From: Candidatus Moraniibacteriota bacterium
GTDB lineage: Bacteria > Patescibacteriota > Minisyncoccia > Moranbacterales > UBA2206
Assembly (NCBI GenBank): GCA_030679985.1
Contig: JAUXSI010000045.1
Location: 1-39,810 of the forward strand
Reading direction: 5' to 3'
DNA: 39,810 nucleotides
A program made the translations under genes and the position numbers. Below, in pieces: positions 30,633 to 39,233 of this stretch. Position 1 is the stretch's first letter. Every line of letters begins with the position of its first letter. The notes beneath the pieces were generated by a model. That model worked only from the letters and a program-made list of their open reading frames with translations, made no database searches and was not told where the DNA came from.

Positions 30633-31656
30633 GTTTTTCCTTTACCTTCAAAATTTTTTGATATACTTTTTCATAATTATCCACCATTTGTTCCACTGTA
30701 AAGTTTTTCTCTACTCTTTCCCTGCAATTTTCCCTGGAAATTGAGCCAATATTTTTCATGGCGCTTTCCGCTTCTTTGAGGTTTTTAACCACAAAGCCTG
30801 TTTTTCGATCGTCAATTACTTCAGAAATAGACCCCAATTCCATTCCGATAACAGGCGTCCCGCAAGCCATCGCCTCAATTAGAGTTAAGCCAAAACCTTC
30901 AGGGTAAGTGTTCAAATGAAGAAAGCCATAAGCGTTTTTCAACAGAGTTTTCTTTTCTTTCTCTTCGACTAATCCTAAATATTGGATTTTATAATTTAGA
31001 TGAGGTTTGATTTCTTTTTCAAAGTATTCTTTATTTTCTGGAGCGGTAAGGCCGGCAATTTTTAGGTTAACGTTTAATTTCTTTGCCAGCTTGATTGCAT
31101 TGTGGACACCTTTATCCGGAGATATTCGACCGATAAAACAAAAATAGTTATCTGGTTTACCATTGTACGGGTAATCGTTTACCGGAATACCGTGGTAAAT
31201 ATTGGCTATATAATTTAAATTTGGTGCGTGTTTTCGATCGGCATAGCTTATTGAAACATAATAAGTATTTGAATATTTTTCATAAATTTGGTTAACCTGC
31301 GGAGAGGAAAAACCGTGGATGGTGGTAACAACTGGAGTTTTAACCAGTTTTGAGAAAACAAGAGGGTAAGCATCATAGTGATTATGGATAATGTCATATT
31401 GATCCGCGTCTTCAAAAACAGAAGCTGTGTGAAGGTATTGATAAACTTTTGGTTCTAAATCAGAGTCTTCCATTATCGGTTTAGGACAGACCCATTTCAA
31501 CCGTGCAGTCGTTTCTGAATCTCCTGTTGCGTAAAGAGTTACTGAATGGCCGAGTTTGACCATCCCTTCTGCGATATTGCTGGCAATTAGTTCCCATGGA
31601 CCGTATTTAGTCGGAGGGGTTCTCCAATGAATCGGTGAAAGAATAGCGATTTTCAT
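30625..31656 (-). CDS. Glycosyltransferase family 4 protein
   Basis: PTKYGPWELIASNIAEGMVKLGHSVTLYATG; PEGFGLTLIEAMACGTPVIG. Confidence 0.88.
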   Translation of the reverse strand: MKIAILSPIHWRTPPTKYGPWELIASNIAEGMVKLGHSVTLYATGDSETTARLKWVCPKPIMEDSDLEPKVYQYLHTASVFEDADQYDIIHNHYDAYPLVFSKLVKTPVVTTIHGFSSPQVNQIYEKYSNTYYVSISYADRKHAPNLNYIANIYHGIPVNDYPYNGKPDNYFCFIGRISPDKGVHNAIKLAKKLNVNLKIAGLTAPENKEYFEKEIKPHLNYKIQYLGLVEEKEKKTLLKNAYGFLHLNTYPEGFGLTLIEAMACGTPVIGMELGSISEVIDDRKTGFVVKNLKEAESAMKNIGSISRENCRERVEKNFTVEQMVDNYEKVYQKILKVKEKHE

Positions 31657-31661
31657 TAAAT

Positions 31662-32849
31662 TTATTTTTTTGAAAAAGCAATCGTTCTAAAAAGATTGAG
31701 GTATTGAAGTCCTATATTTGACCAAGTCATTAGTCTTCCATAATCGTAAGCTTTTTGGCTAATTCTTTCTTTTTTATCCTGATTTACCCACAATTCTATT
31801 ACCGCAGAAGCAATCGAATCAGCGTCCCGAAAAGGAACAAGAATACCTCTGTTATTGTCTAAAACCTCCTTCGCATATAAATATGGTGTGGAAATACAAC
31901 ATTTTCCTGCGCCTATGGCATAAGCAAGCGCTCCGGAGGCAGCTTGTTGGGGATCAAGATAGGGGGTGACATAAAAATCAATGATTTTTAACCAACCGAT
32001 TAATTCGTCAAGCGAAAGATATTTATTAACAAATCTGACATTCTTTTCTATTTTTAGTCTTTTTATTTCCTTTTTAAGAAAATTGCGGTATTCTTCGCCG
32101 TTAGTTTGTAAAAATACCGGGTGTGTTTGTCCGATTACTAGATATAAAACATTTGGATATTTTTTAGCGATAATAGCCACGGCACCTAAAGCATACTCAA
32201 TTCCTCTAGTTGGAGTTAACAGATTAATATTACCAAGGATTATCCTTCCGCTAAGTTGTTTTTTCTTCTTATGTGTATCTGTCGGAGCAAATGGAAGATC
32301 GGGTGTTCCGTGCGGAATGACTATAATTTTTTCTCTAGAAGCGCTATATCCATTGACCAATTTATCTTTGATTTTTTCCATCATAACAACTACGGCATCC
32401 GATTTTTTAATCACCCTTTTGAGAATCGTTCCTTCCCGACTGCTCGAATCATCAGGTACTGTGTGGAGGGTAGTTACTAGCGGTTTTTTTAGCGATTCTA
32501 CAAAAGGAATAATATATTCCCCACACTCACCACCAAACAAACCGTATTCGTGCTGAAGGGAAACAATATCGGTACCCGATTGGTTAATGTAATTAGCTGC
32601 TTCAAGATAAGTATGTAGCTCCTCTTGTTTAATTTTGTATTTTACTTCCCACGGGTAATTTATACACTCTTTTGGCCTTGTGGCGGCCATAATTTCCGCC
32701 AAATCATGAGGATTGAGTAAGTTGATCGCGTTGGTTAAATCTTTTGTATAAGTGGCAATACCACACTTACGCGGTATGTATGAAGAAAGGTAAATAGCCC
32801 TAATTTCTTTAGACTTTGAGGTTAAAAGTTTTTCTAAGTTTTTTGTCAT
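31662..32849 (-). CDS. Glycosyltransferase family 4 protein
   Basis: SSYIPRKCGIATYTKDL; VSLQHEYGLFGG; VVTTLHTVPDD; IPHGTPDLPF. Confidence 0.85.
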   Translation of the reverse strand: MTKNLEKLLTSKSKEIRAIYLSSYIPRKCGIATYTKDLTNAINLLNPHDLAEIMAATRPKECINYPWEVKYKIKQEELHTYLEAANYINQSGTDIVSLQHEYGLFGGECGEYIIPFVESLKKPLVTTLHTVPDDSSSREGTILKRVIKKSDAVVVMMEKIKDKLVNGYSASREKIIVIPHGTPDLPFAPTDTHKKKKQLSGRIILGNINLLTPTRGIEYALGAVAIIAKKYPNVLYLVIGQTHPVFLQTNGEEYRNFLKKEIKRLKIEKNVRFVNKYLSLDELIGWLKIIDFYVTPYLDPQQAASGALAYAIGAGKCCISTPYLYAKEVLDNNRGILVPFRDADSIASAVIELWVNQDKKERISQKAYDYGRLMTWSNIGLQYLNLFRTIAFSKK

Positions 32850-32968
32850 ACTTGAGAGCTTTCCTTTATTTGCGTTTCATCTCGTTTAGAAATCAGCTCC
32901 ATAATATACCACTAATCTTCCATCTTGTACAATTGTGCCGGTTGGAAAAACTGCATTGTTTGTTTGTT

Positions 32969-33988
32969 CTATCTTTTCTTGAGTTCAATCAGTAGCTCCA
33001 TGAGGTCAACAGATTTCGCGGCGATTAACTTGTCGCCCGCTCCATAATAAATATAAATTCGTCCGTCTTTTACTACTGCTCCGGTAGGAAAGACAACATT
33101 ATTTGTAACACCACTTTTTTCCCAAGAAGCCTTTGGGGAAAACAGGGGTTCTTTTAATCGCCCCAAAACTTTTAGGGGATTTTTGAGATCAAGTAGCGCG
33201 GCACTGGCATGATAAATTTTTCCGTATTTTGAATCCTCTGCTGCGTGATAAATCAAGAGCCAGCCATCCTCCGTCTCAATAGGAACCGCTCCGCCACCAA
33301 TTTTGTAACTCTCAAACTCATACTTTGGATCAAGAATGATATATTTAGCAAGTTCAACAAAATATTTTCGCCAGTAATCATCATTGAGTTCGGAAAATGA
33401 ATTAAAATAAGCAATCTGGATTCCAGGGAGTATTCGATGAATAAGGGCAAATTTTCCGTTAAATTTTTTCGGAAAAATAAACGCGTCTTTTTCCCACAGA
33501 AAAACATCTTTCCCTGCTCGGTCTTTCAGCACTGATTCAAACATTTGATATCTTTCCCGCACTTTCGACTGTCTAAACAAATCTTCCGCTTCATCGTAAG
33601 TAAATTGCGCCGAAATAATTCCACGTTTTCCAAAATGCGCAAGATCTTCGCTGGTAGCATAGGCAATCATGGCATTTTTTCCGTCATAGACAGTATAAAA
33701 AAGATAATATATTCCATCCAAAAAAACGATGCGAGGATCTTCTATGCCTTTTTTTTCAAAGTCATGTTCGGGAACCAAAATCGGATGATCAAACCGATTA
33801 ACTGCTTTCCCATTTTCATCGATTTGACAATATCCAATTGAAGAAACAAGATCGCCCTTTCGCACTGCTCGATAGAACATGTGCGTAATGCCGTTCGCTT
33901 CAATACACGTCGGATTGAACACCGCTTCGTTTTCAAATGGTAAATCGGTGGCCTGAAGGATAATTCCTTCATCTTTAACTTGAACCAT
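32969..33988 (-). CDS. GH130-like glycoside phosphorylase/hydrolase
   Basis: VFNPTCIEANGITHMFYRAVRKGDLVSSIGYC; IEDPRIVFLDGIYYLFYTVYDG; IGGGAVPIETEDGWLLIYHA; VVFPTGAVVKDGRIYIYYGAGD. Likely start is MVQVKDEG (33986-33988). Confidence 0.85.
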   Translation of the reverse strand: MVQVKDEGIILQATDLPFENEAVFNPTCIEANGITHMFYRAVRKGDLVSSIGYCQIDENGKAVNRFDHPILVPEHDFEKKGIEDPRIVFLDGIYYLFYTVYDGKNAMIAYATSEDLAHFGKRGIISAQFTYDEAEDLFRQSKVRERYQMFESVLKDRAGKDVFLWEKDAFIFPKKFNGKFALIHRILPGIQIAYFNSFSELNDDYWRKYFVELAKYIILDPKYEFESYKIGGGAVPIETEDGWLLIYHAAEDSKYGKIYHASAALLDLKNPLKVLGRLKEPLFSPKASWEKSGVTNNVVFPTGAVVKDGRIYIYYGAGDKLIAAKSVDLMELLIELKKR

Positions 33989-34096
33989 AATGAATATCTT
34001 GAAATAATAATCTATACACGAATCCTGCGAGGTCTTCGAAAAATAGCTTGAATAAACAAGCCTCATTGGTCTTGCTTTATACTTTTCATTCTAGGC

Positions 34097-34168
34097 GGAC
34101 CCGACCGGATTCGAACCGGCGATCTTCTCCGTGACAGGGAGACGTGATAACCGCTACACTACGGGTCC
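34097..34168 (-). tRNA. tRNA-Asp (GTC)
   Basis: Cloverleaf on the minus strand; anticodon stem TCTCC-CTGTCAC-GGAGA; no encoded CCA. Confidence 0.93.
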
Positions 34169-34183
34169 AATATTCAATTTTCG

Positions 34184-34257
34184 TACCGGGGGAGAGACTC
34201 GAACTCTCGACCTCGGGCTTATGAGTCCCGCGCTCTAACCAGCTGAGCTACCCCGGC
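34184..34257 (-). tRNA. tRNA-Met (CAT), elongator-type (tRNA-Ile2 not excluded)
   Basis: GCCGGGGTAGCTCAGCTGGTTAGAGC...CGGGA-CTCATAA-GCCCG...; no encoded CCA. Confidence 0.88.
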
Positions 34258-34346
34258 GTATGCTTATATTTTAAATCAAGTGTGGATCTTAATCAATAAA
34301 AAGCCAGCATGCCATTTCTGGGCCGGTTTATTTTTGCGGACGTTTG

Positions 34347-34420
34347 TTGCGGGGGTGGGATTTGAACCCACGACCTGGTGGTTATGAGCCACCCGAGCTA
34401 CCGGACTGCTCTACCCCGCT
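34347..34420 (-). tRNA. Initiator tRNA-Met (CAT)
   Basis: AGCGGGGTAGAGCAGTCCGGTAGCTC...GGTGG-CTCATAA-CCACC...CCCCCGCAA: A1-A72 mismatch and initiator-like D arm; no encoded CCA. Confidence 0.88.
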
Positions 34421-34436
34421 GTGATTACTACGTAAC

Positions 34437-34464
34437 ACTATACTGTTTTTTTGATTTTGTCAAT
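34437..34464 (-). promoter_or_regulatory. Promoter for the tRNA cluster
   Basis: Minus strand TTGACA - 16 nt - TATAGT. Confidence 0.65.
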
Positions 34465-34477
34465 AAAGGGGCAAAAA

Positions 34478-34506
34478 TTGACATCTTTTTGCTGTCGTAT
34501 TATTAT
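34478..34506 (+). promoter_or_regulatory. Promoter for the 34554 gene
   Basis: TTGACA - 17 nt (TCTTTTTGCTGTCGTAT) - TATTAT. Confidence 0.8.
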
Positions 34507-34553
34507 GGTTGGCTGTACCTTGAGTAAAATTACCTCAATCGGGGGTTCAAGCG

Positions 34554-34982
34554 ATGAGACAAATACTGCCTCTTGCATCGGCAATTATCGGAACCGCCGG
34601 CTTTGATATATGCCATAAGCTGGCCGGCGAACGAATCAATAACTTTTTAGGACCTGCTTTTGTGGGAGGAGTTGAGATTCTCCTGTCTGGAATATATTTT
34701 CTGATTTTTTATAGAACATATTCCAATGGAAATCTGCTCTTCACCATGGAAGGCGCACTTGCGGCAGCAGGAGTTGGACTTTTTGCGTGGATGATAGATA
34801 TCGGCCTGTTAGAACTTTACTATTCAGGAAAATCACTTTCGACCGTTGCACCTTTTGTCATCACTGCGGCGCTCGCTCTTTCGGTAACGTTTGGAATGAC
34901 GGCGCTTGGCGAGGCTATTACTCCAAAAAAGATCATCGGCATTATCCTCTCTCTGATGTCTTGTTATCTTCTGTTGGAGTGA
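34554..34982 (+). CDS. EamA/DMT-type half-transporter (4 TM, 142 aa)
   Basis: Four TM helices; GEAITPKKIIGIILSLMSCYLLL ending is typical of EamA halves. Confidence 0.65.
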   Translation: MRQILPLASAIIGTAGFDICHKLAGERINNFLGPAFVGGVEILLSGIYFLIFYRTYSNGNLLFTMEGALAAAGVGLFAWMIDIGLLELYYSGKSLSTVAPFVITAALALSVTFGMTALGEAITPKKIIGIILSLMSCYLLLE

Positions 34983-35007
34983 AGAACGCATAATTTGTCG
35001 CGAAAAA

Positions 35008-35084
35008 AGGAGGGGGCCTTGAAACAGCTTGGTCCCCTCACCCACTAAATTGATAAGCAAGCTTTCATAATTGAAAGCTTTTTT
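35008..35084 (+). terminator. Two consecutive hairpins, the second with a U-run
   Basis: AGGAGGGGGCC...GGTCCCCT and AAGCTTTCATAATTGAAAGCTT followed by TTTT. Confidence 0.65.
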
Positions 35085-35091
35085 ATTTACC

Positions 35092-36528
35092 CTAGAACCG
35101 GTTCCAGAGCATCTGATTCGTCACTTCGTGATGGAAGATAATTTCGGATGTTTTGACGGTTGTTCCCAGCTCTTTCGGGCTGCGGTCGGCGACGGATTGT
35201 TTCGGCCCGACGTATTTCGCTTTGTCATCCTCGGAGAGGATATCCGTGATATAGTCGCTCGCTTTGAAAATTTTTATCGCGTCATTGATATTGTCCGGCA
35301 AAAATCGCAATCGATCCCTTTTGTCTTTGTCTTTTTTGAGCTTTTTCCCCTCCATCGCCGTCTTCAAAATTGAATAGACAACCAAATATGGATTCGAGTC
35401 CGGCGCGACAGAGCGGATTTCAAGCCTCGTGCTCTTTTCGTCTCCGATTGGAATTCTGATCATTGATCCCCGATCGATTGAAGACACTTTGATTTGGTTC
35501 GGCGCTTCGAATTTCGGATCCAGCCGGCGGTAAGCGTTGACGCTGGAATTGAGAATGAGGCAAAGTTCCGGCGCGTGGTTGAGAACCCTCGAAATGGCGT
35601 CCCATCCCGCTTGAGATAATCCGTCTTTCCCGTCTTTTTCATAAAAAATATTTTTGTTGTCCCGGAAAAGAGAGAAATTGAGATGCATGCCGCTGCCGTT
35701 GATTTGCGTCGTCGGCTTGGGAAGAAACGTCGCGGTCATATCCATATTGTTCGCCACTTGCCGGCAAACGAGCTTATACAGCTGGATCATATCGCAGGCT
35801 TTAAGCGCGTCTTCATAAGTGAAATTGAGTTCAAACTGCGAAGGCGCCACTTCCGGATGGTCTTTTTCATTCCGAAATCCCATCGCTCTTTGCGCTTCCG
35901 CCGCCCGGTCAATGAAATTTCGCAACCGCCCCAGGGGAAGCGAATGATAATATCCTCCGCTGGAAATGAGCTTGAATTTATTGGTATCGCTGTAGTTTTG
36001 CTCCGCCTGTTTCCCATCCACTAAAAAACCTTCAACTTCGGCGGAAATGTATCCGGTTATGCCATTTTCTTTTTTTATTTTGTCGCAATATTCTTTGAGG
36101 CGGCCCCTGAAATCGGAAGAATACAGCGAACGATCGCGATTTTGAACAAAAGCGAACAAGACCACTTTCCCGGGGCCGAAAACATCCGACGGCAGCCAGC
36201 GAAAACTCGGCCAATCAAGCTCGAGACGCAAATCCGATTCATGAAGCGCGCTGAAACCTCGAATGGAAGATCCGTCAAAAGTCAGGTTTCCCGCCGAGCG
36301 CAAGAGAAAATTTTTATCGTAATCGAGCATATGAAGCCTGCCCTCAATGTCCGAAAAGCAAATTGTCACCGCTTTCACTCTTTTTTCTTTTCGGAGATAA
36401 TCCTGATATTCCTTTTCCAGTTGTTCCGGTTTCAATTTCTTCGCTTTTTCCCCCGCTTCCAGATTCATCGCTTCCAGCTCGTCATAGGGAATTTCAAGAA
36501 AATTCTTGAGTGGATTCGAATTTTCCAT
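35092..36528 (-). CDS. glnA: Glutamine synthetase
   Basis: FDGSSIRGFSALHESDLRL; EVAPSQFELNF; NGSGMHLNFSLF; RIPIGDEKSTRLEIRSVAPDSNPYLVV. Confidence 0.93.
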   Translation of the reverse strand: MENSNPLKNFLEIPYDELEAMNLEAGEKAKKLKPEQLEKEYQDYLRKEKRVKAVTICFSDIEGRLHMLDYDKNFLLRSAGNLTFDGSSIRGFSALHESDLRLELDWPSFRWLPSDVFGPGKVVLFAFVQNRDRSLYSSDFRGRLKEYCDKIKKENGITGYISAEVEGFLVDGKQAEQNYSDTNKFKLISSGGYYHSLPLGRLRNFIDRAAEAQRAMGFRNEKDHPEVAPSQFELNFTYEDALKACDMIQLYKLVCRQVANNMDMTATFLPKPTTQINGSGMHLNFSLFRDNKNIFYEKDGKDGLSQAGWDAISRVLNHAPELCLILNSSVNAYRRLDPKFEAPNQIKVSSIDRGSMIRIPIGDEKSTRLEIRSVAPDSNPYLVVYSILKTAMEGKKLKKDKDKRDRLRFLPDNINDAIKIFKASDYITDILSEDDKAKYVGPKQSVADRSPKELGTTVKTSEIIFHHEVTNQMLWNRF

Positions 36529-36700
36529 AATATTTTATATTATTTATTTACTTAATTAATATAAAATTATATTAATTTAAATTTAAAGTCAATATTATTA
36601 TTTATACTAAAAATATTTCATTGGACAAACCGCTGAATTTCTTTTAATATGACTAGCTGCTCTTTGACAGCAAAATATATCAAATCTCAAGGAGAAACCG

Positions 36701-37240
36701 ATGGATCCTGTGGCTCTTCATTATGTCCCAAGGGAAGTCCAGGATCTTTTCTGGACGATTAAGAGGGTTGTAACCCATATTCCGCAGGAGAAAGTTGTTC
36801 TGCGAAAAAACAGAAGTGGTAGTGATGTGATAATATCCTGCCACATTCTCTGTCGAGCACTGGAATATTTTTTTCCGGTTTCCTGCCAGGACGGCTATTT
36901 TGGCAAAATCCACTCTCATTCATGGTTGCTGTCAAAGTCGCGTTGGCCTGTCCTCTCGTATTTCTACGATAAGTATATCATTGATCCTTACCCTTGCGCT
37001 GTAGCAAGCGGACCGATGCTTGTTGTGAAAGAACGACATACTGCTTGGCACAGTCTTTACAAGGAAGATGATCTGTCCTTCTTAAGAATGGACAAGGACT
37101 ATATTTGTCCCAACGACGTCTTCTTAGTCGCACAAATGATTCAGGAAATAATCACGCAACTGAAAATCAAAACGCCGTCTGATCTCCAACTTCGAACCTA
37201 CATGTCTGTCAGACAAATCAAATGGCTTTATGACAAGTGA
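36701..37240 (+). CDS. Uncharacterised protein with a possible Cys-His-Asp catalytic layout
   Basis: AAGGAGA Shine-Dalgarno; SCHILCRAL...HSHSWLL...YIIDPYPCA. Confidence 0.6.
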   Translation: MDPVALHYVPREVQDLFWTIKRVVTHIPQEKVVLRKNRSGSDVIISCHILCRALEYFFPVSCQDGYFGKIHSHSWLLSKSRWPVLSYFYDKYIIDPYPCAVASGPMLVVKERHTAWHSLYKEDDLSFLRMDKDYICPNDVFLVAQMIQEIITQLKIKTPSDLQLRTYMSVRQIKWLYDK

Positions 37241-37301
37241 TCTGCTTGAAGGAGGCCGAAAAAGTCCTCCGCGAATTTTATCTCAACGAACCCATTGAAT
37301 A

Positions 37302-37343
37302 AGAGCAGCCCGTGCCATGCGCGGCCAACTGCTCTTTTTTTTA
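37302..37343 (+). terminator. Terminator
   Basis: AGAGCAG...CTGCTCT followed by TTTTTTT. Confidence 0.6.
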
Positions 37344-37359
37344 AACTTATAACTAAGAT

Positions 37360-39114
37360 TTATTTTTTTCGATTAGTATATTTCGTATGCAGCATTTCCT
37401 CCGCTTTTTCGCCGCCCGGTTTTCCCAGGAATTCTCTATATATATTTTTCACCACCGGATTTTCGTGCGATTTTCGAATCGGCATATCTTTGTCGCGCGC
37501 TATTATGCCTTTGATCCTGGCGCTTCTTATTTTCGGATTTGCCGGAATAGGCTGTCCCCCGCCCCCGATGCAGCCGTTGGGACAGGCCATAACTTCGATA
37601 AAATCGTAATGCGCTTTTCCGGATTTGAGATCTTCCAGCAACTTTTTGGCGTTTCGAATTTCGTGTACCACCGCCACCCGCAATTTCAGGCCATTGATTT
37701 CAATTTCGGCGCAGCGGATTCCCTCTTCTCCTCTGACAACCTCAAAATCGAGCCTGCCTAATTCTTCGCCGGTGATTTTTTCCACCGCCGTGCGAAGGGC
37801 CGCTTCCATTGCGCCACCGCTTGAGCCGAAAAGCACGCCTGCCCCGGTTGATATTCCCAAAGCCGGATCAAATTTTTTGTCTTTCAGTTTTGAGGGATCG
37901 ATTTTCTTTTTTCGGAGCAGTCTCGCCAGTTCCCGGATCGTGAGGACGATATCAACATCCCGATGTCCACTCGCGTTTATTTCCGGGCGGGCGGCTTCGT
38001 ATTTTTTCGAAGTGCAGGGCATAATGGAAACGGAAATAATGCTTTTTGGATCAAATTTTTCTTTTTGGGCGTAATAAGTTTTTATGAGAGGAGAGAGCAT
38101 CTGCTGGGGAGACTTGCAGCTTGAAAGATTGGGAATAAACTCCGGATAGTATTTTTCAATATACAATACCCATGAGGGGCAGCAGCTGGTGAACATCGGA
38201 AGAACATCTTTATTTTTGACGCGCCGGATAAGTTCCGTCGCTTCTTCAACGATCGTGAGATCCGCCCCGAGGATAGTATCAAAAACTTTATCGACTCCCA
38301 GAGCTTTGAGAGCCGCAACCAATTTTCCCTCCCAAAAAGTGCCCGGCGGCATCCCGAATTCTTCGGAAAAAGTGAAGCGGACCGAAGGCGCCGTTTGGAC
38401 AATCACCATTTTATTTGAATCCGCCAAAGCTTTTTCAAATTTCCCGATATCATCTTTTTCAGTGATGGCCGCCGTAGGGCAAACGACCGAGCACTGCCCG
38501 CAAAAAATGCAATCAAGCGGAATTTCATAAGGCGTTCCGACATTCGTTTTGGAACTGCGATAATTGAATCCGTATGCTTCAACTTTTTGCATATCCCGGC
38601 AAATCCGCACGCACCGGCGGCATTCAATGCAATACTGGCTGTCCCGGGCAATACTGGCGTTTTTTTCGTCCACTGCCACATGCGACCAGTTGTCTTTGAG
38701 GAGATCAAGTTCATCTTCGGATTTTAATTCTTTTCGGCGCGGGATAAATTTAAATTCATCAATATTATATTCTCGCGCCAGATCCTGAAGTTCGCAGCGT
38801 CCGTTTTTCCGGCACTGCGCGCATTTTCCCGCGTGATCCGCCCAGAGAAGTTCGAGATTTATTTTTCGAGCCTTATTCACGTTTTCCGTTTCCGTCAAAA
38901 CCTCGAGGCCCTCCGCAACTTTTTGCGCGCAAGAAGGAACCAAGCCCTTGTTTTGATTGGTTTCTACCAGGCACAGCCGGCAAACGCCCTCGCTCGGCAG
39001 AAGATCCGGATGCGCGCAAAGAACAGGAAGGCGGATGCCGTTTCGCTTGCAAACAGAGAGAATAGTATCGTCGTCTTCGCAGCTATAAAGTTTGTTATTT
39101 ATTTTAATCTTCAT
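37360..39114 (-). CDS. hydA: [FeFe] hydrogenase large subunit (HydA/NuoG-like N-terminus)
   Basis: H-cluster motifs TSCCPSW, MPCTSKKYEA, EVMACPNGCIGGGGQP; N-terminal 2Fe-2S, His-Cys3 and 2[4Fe-4S] domains. Start MKIKINNKLYSC preferred. Confidence 0.93.
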   Translation of the reverse strand: MKIKINNKLYSCEDDDTILSVCKRNGIRLPVLCAHPDLLPSEGVCRLCLVETNQNKGLVPSCAQKVAEGLEVLTETENVNKARKINLELLWADHAGKCAQCRKNGRCELQDLAREYNIDEFKFIPRRKELKSEDELDLLKDNWSHVAVDEKNASIARDSQYCIECRRCVRICRDMQKVEAYGFNYRSSKTNVGTPYEIPLDCIFCGQCSVVCPTAAITEKDDIGKFEKALADSNKMVIVQTAPSVRFTFSEEFGMPPGTFWEGKLVAALKALGVDKVFDTILGADLTIVEEATELIRRVKNKDVLPMFTSCCPSWVLYIEKYYPEFIPNLSSCKSPQQMLSPLIKTYYAQKEKFDPKSIISVSIMPCTSKKYEAARPEINASGHRDVDIVLTIRELARLLRKKKIDPSKLKDKKFDPALGISTGAGVLFGSSGGAMEAALRTAVEKITGEELGRLDFEVVRGEEGIRCAEIEINGLKLRVAVVHEIRNAKKLLEDLKSGKAHYDFIEVMACPNGCIGGGGQPIPANPKIRSARIKGIIARDKDMPIRKSHENPVVKNIYREFLGKPGGEKAEEMLHTKYTNRKK

Positions 39115-39121
39115 AAATTTT

Positions 39122-39232
39122 AACTCAAAGCGCAAAGTTCAAAGCTCAAAACCACAACTTAAAGCTCAAAGCTTATCTGGTTTTTAGTTTTGCGTTGTGG
39201 CTTTGCGTTTTGAGTTTTGAGTTTTGCGCTTA
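39122..39232. repeat. Long imperfect hairpin of CAAAGCT-like word repeats
   Basis: Left AAGCGCAAAGTTCAAAGCTCAAAAC...CCACAAC; the right arm is the near reverse complement GTTGTGG...GTTTTGAGTTTTGAGTTTTGCGCTT. Confidence 0.65.
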
Positions 39233-39233
39233 T

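Noticed and set aside
37241-37302. Short reading frame VICLKEAEKVLREFYLNEPIE after the 36701 CDS
   Set aside because: Only ~21 codons, includes a hairpin (GGAGGCCGAAAAAGTCCTCC); too little evidence.
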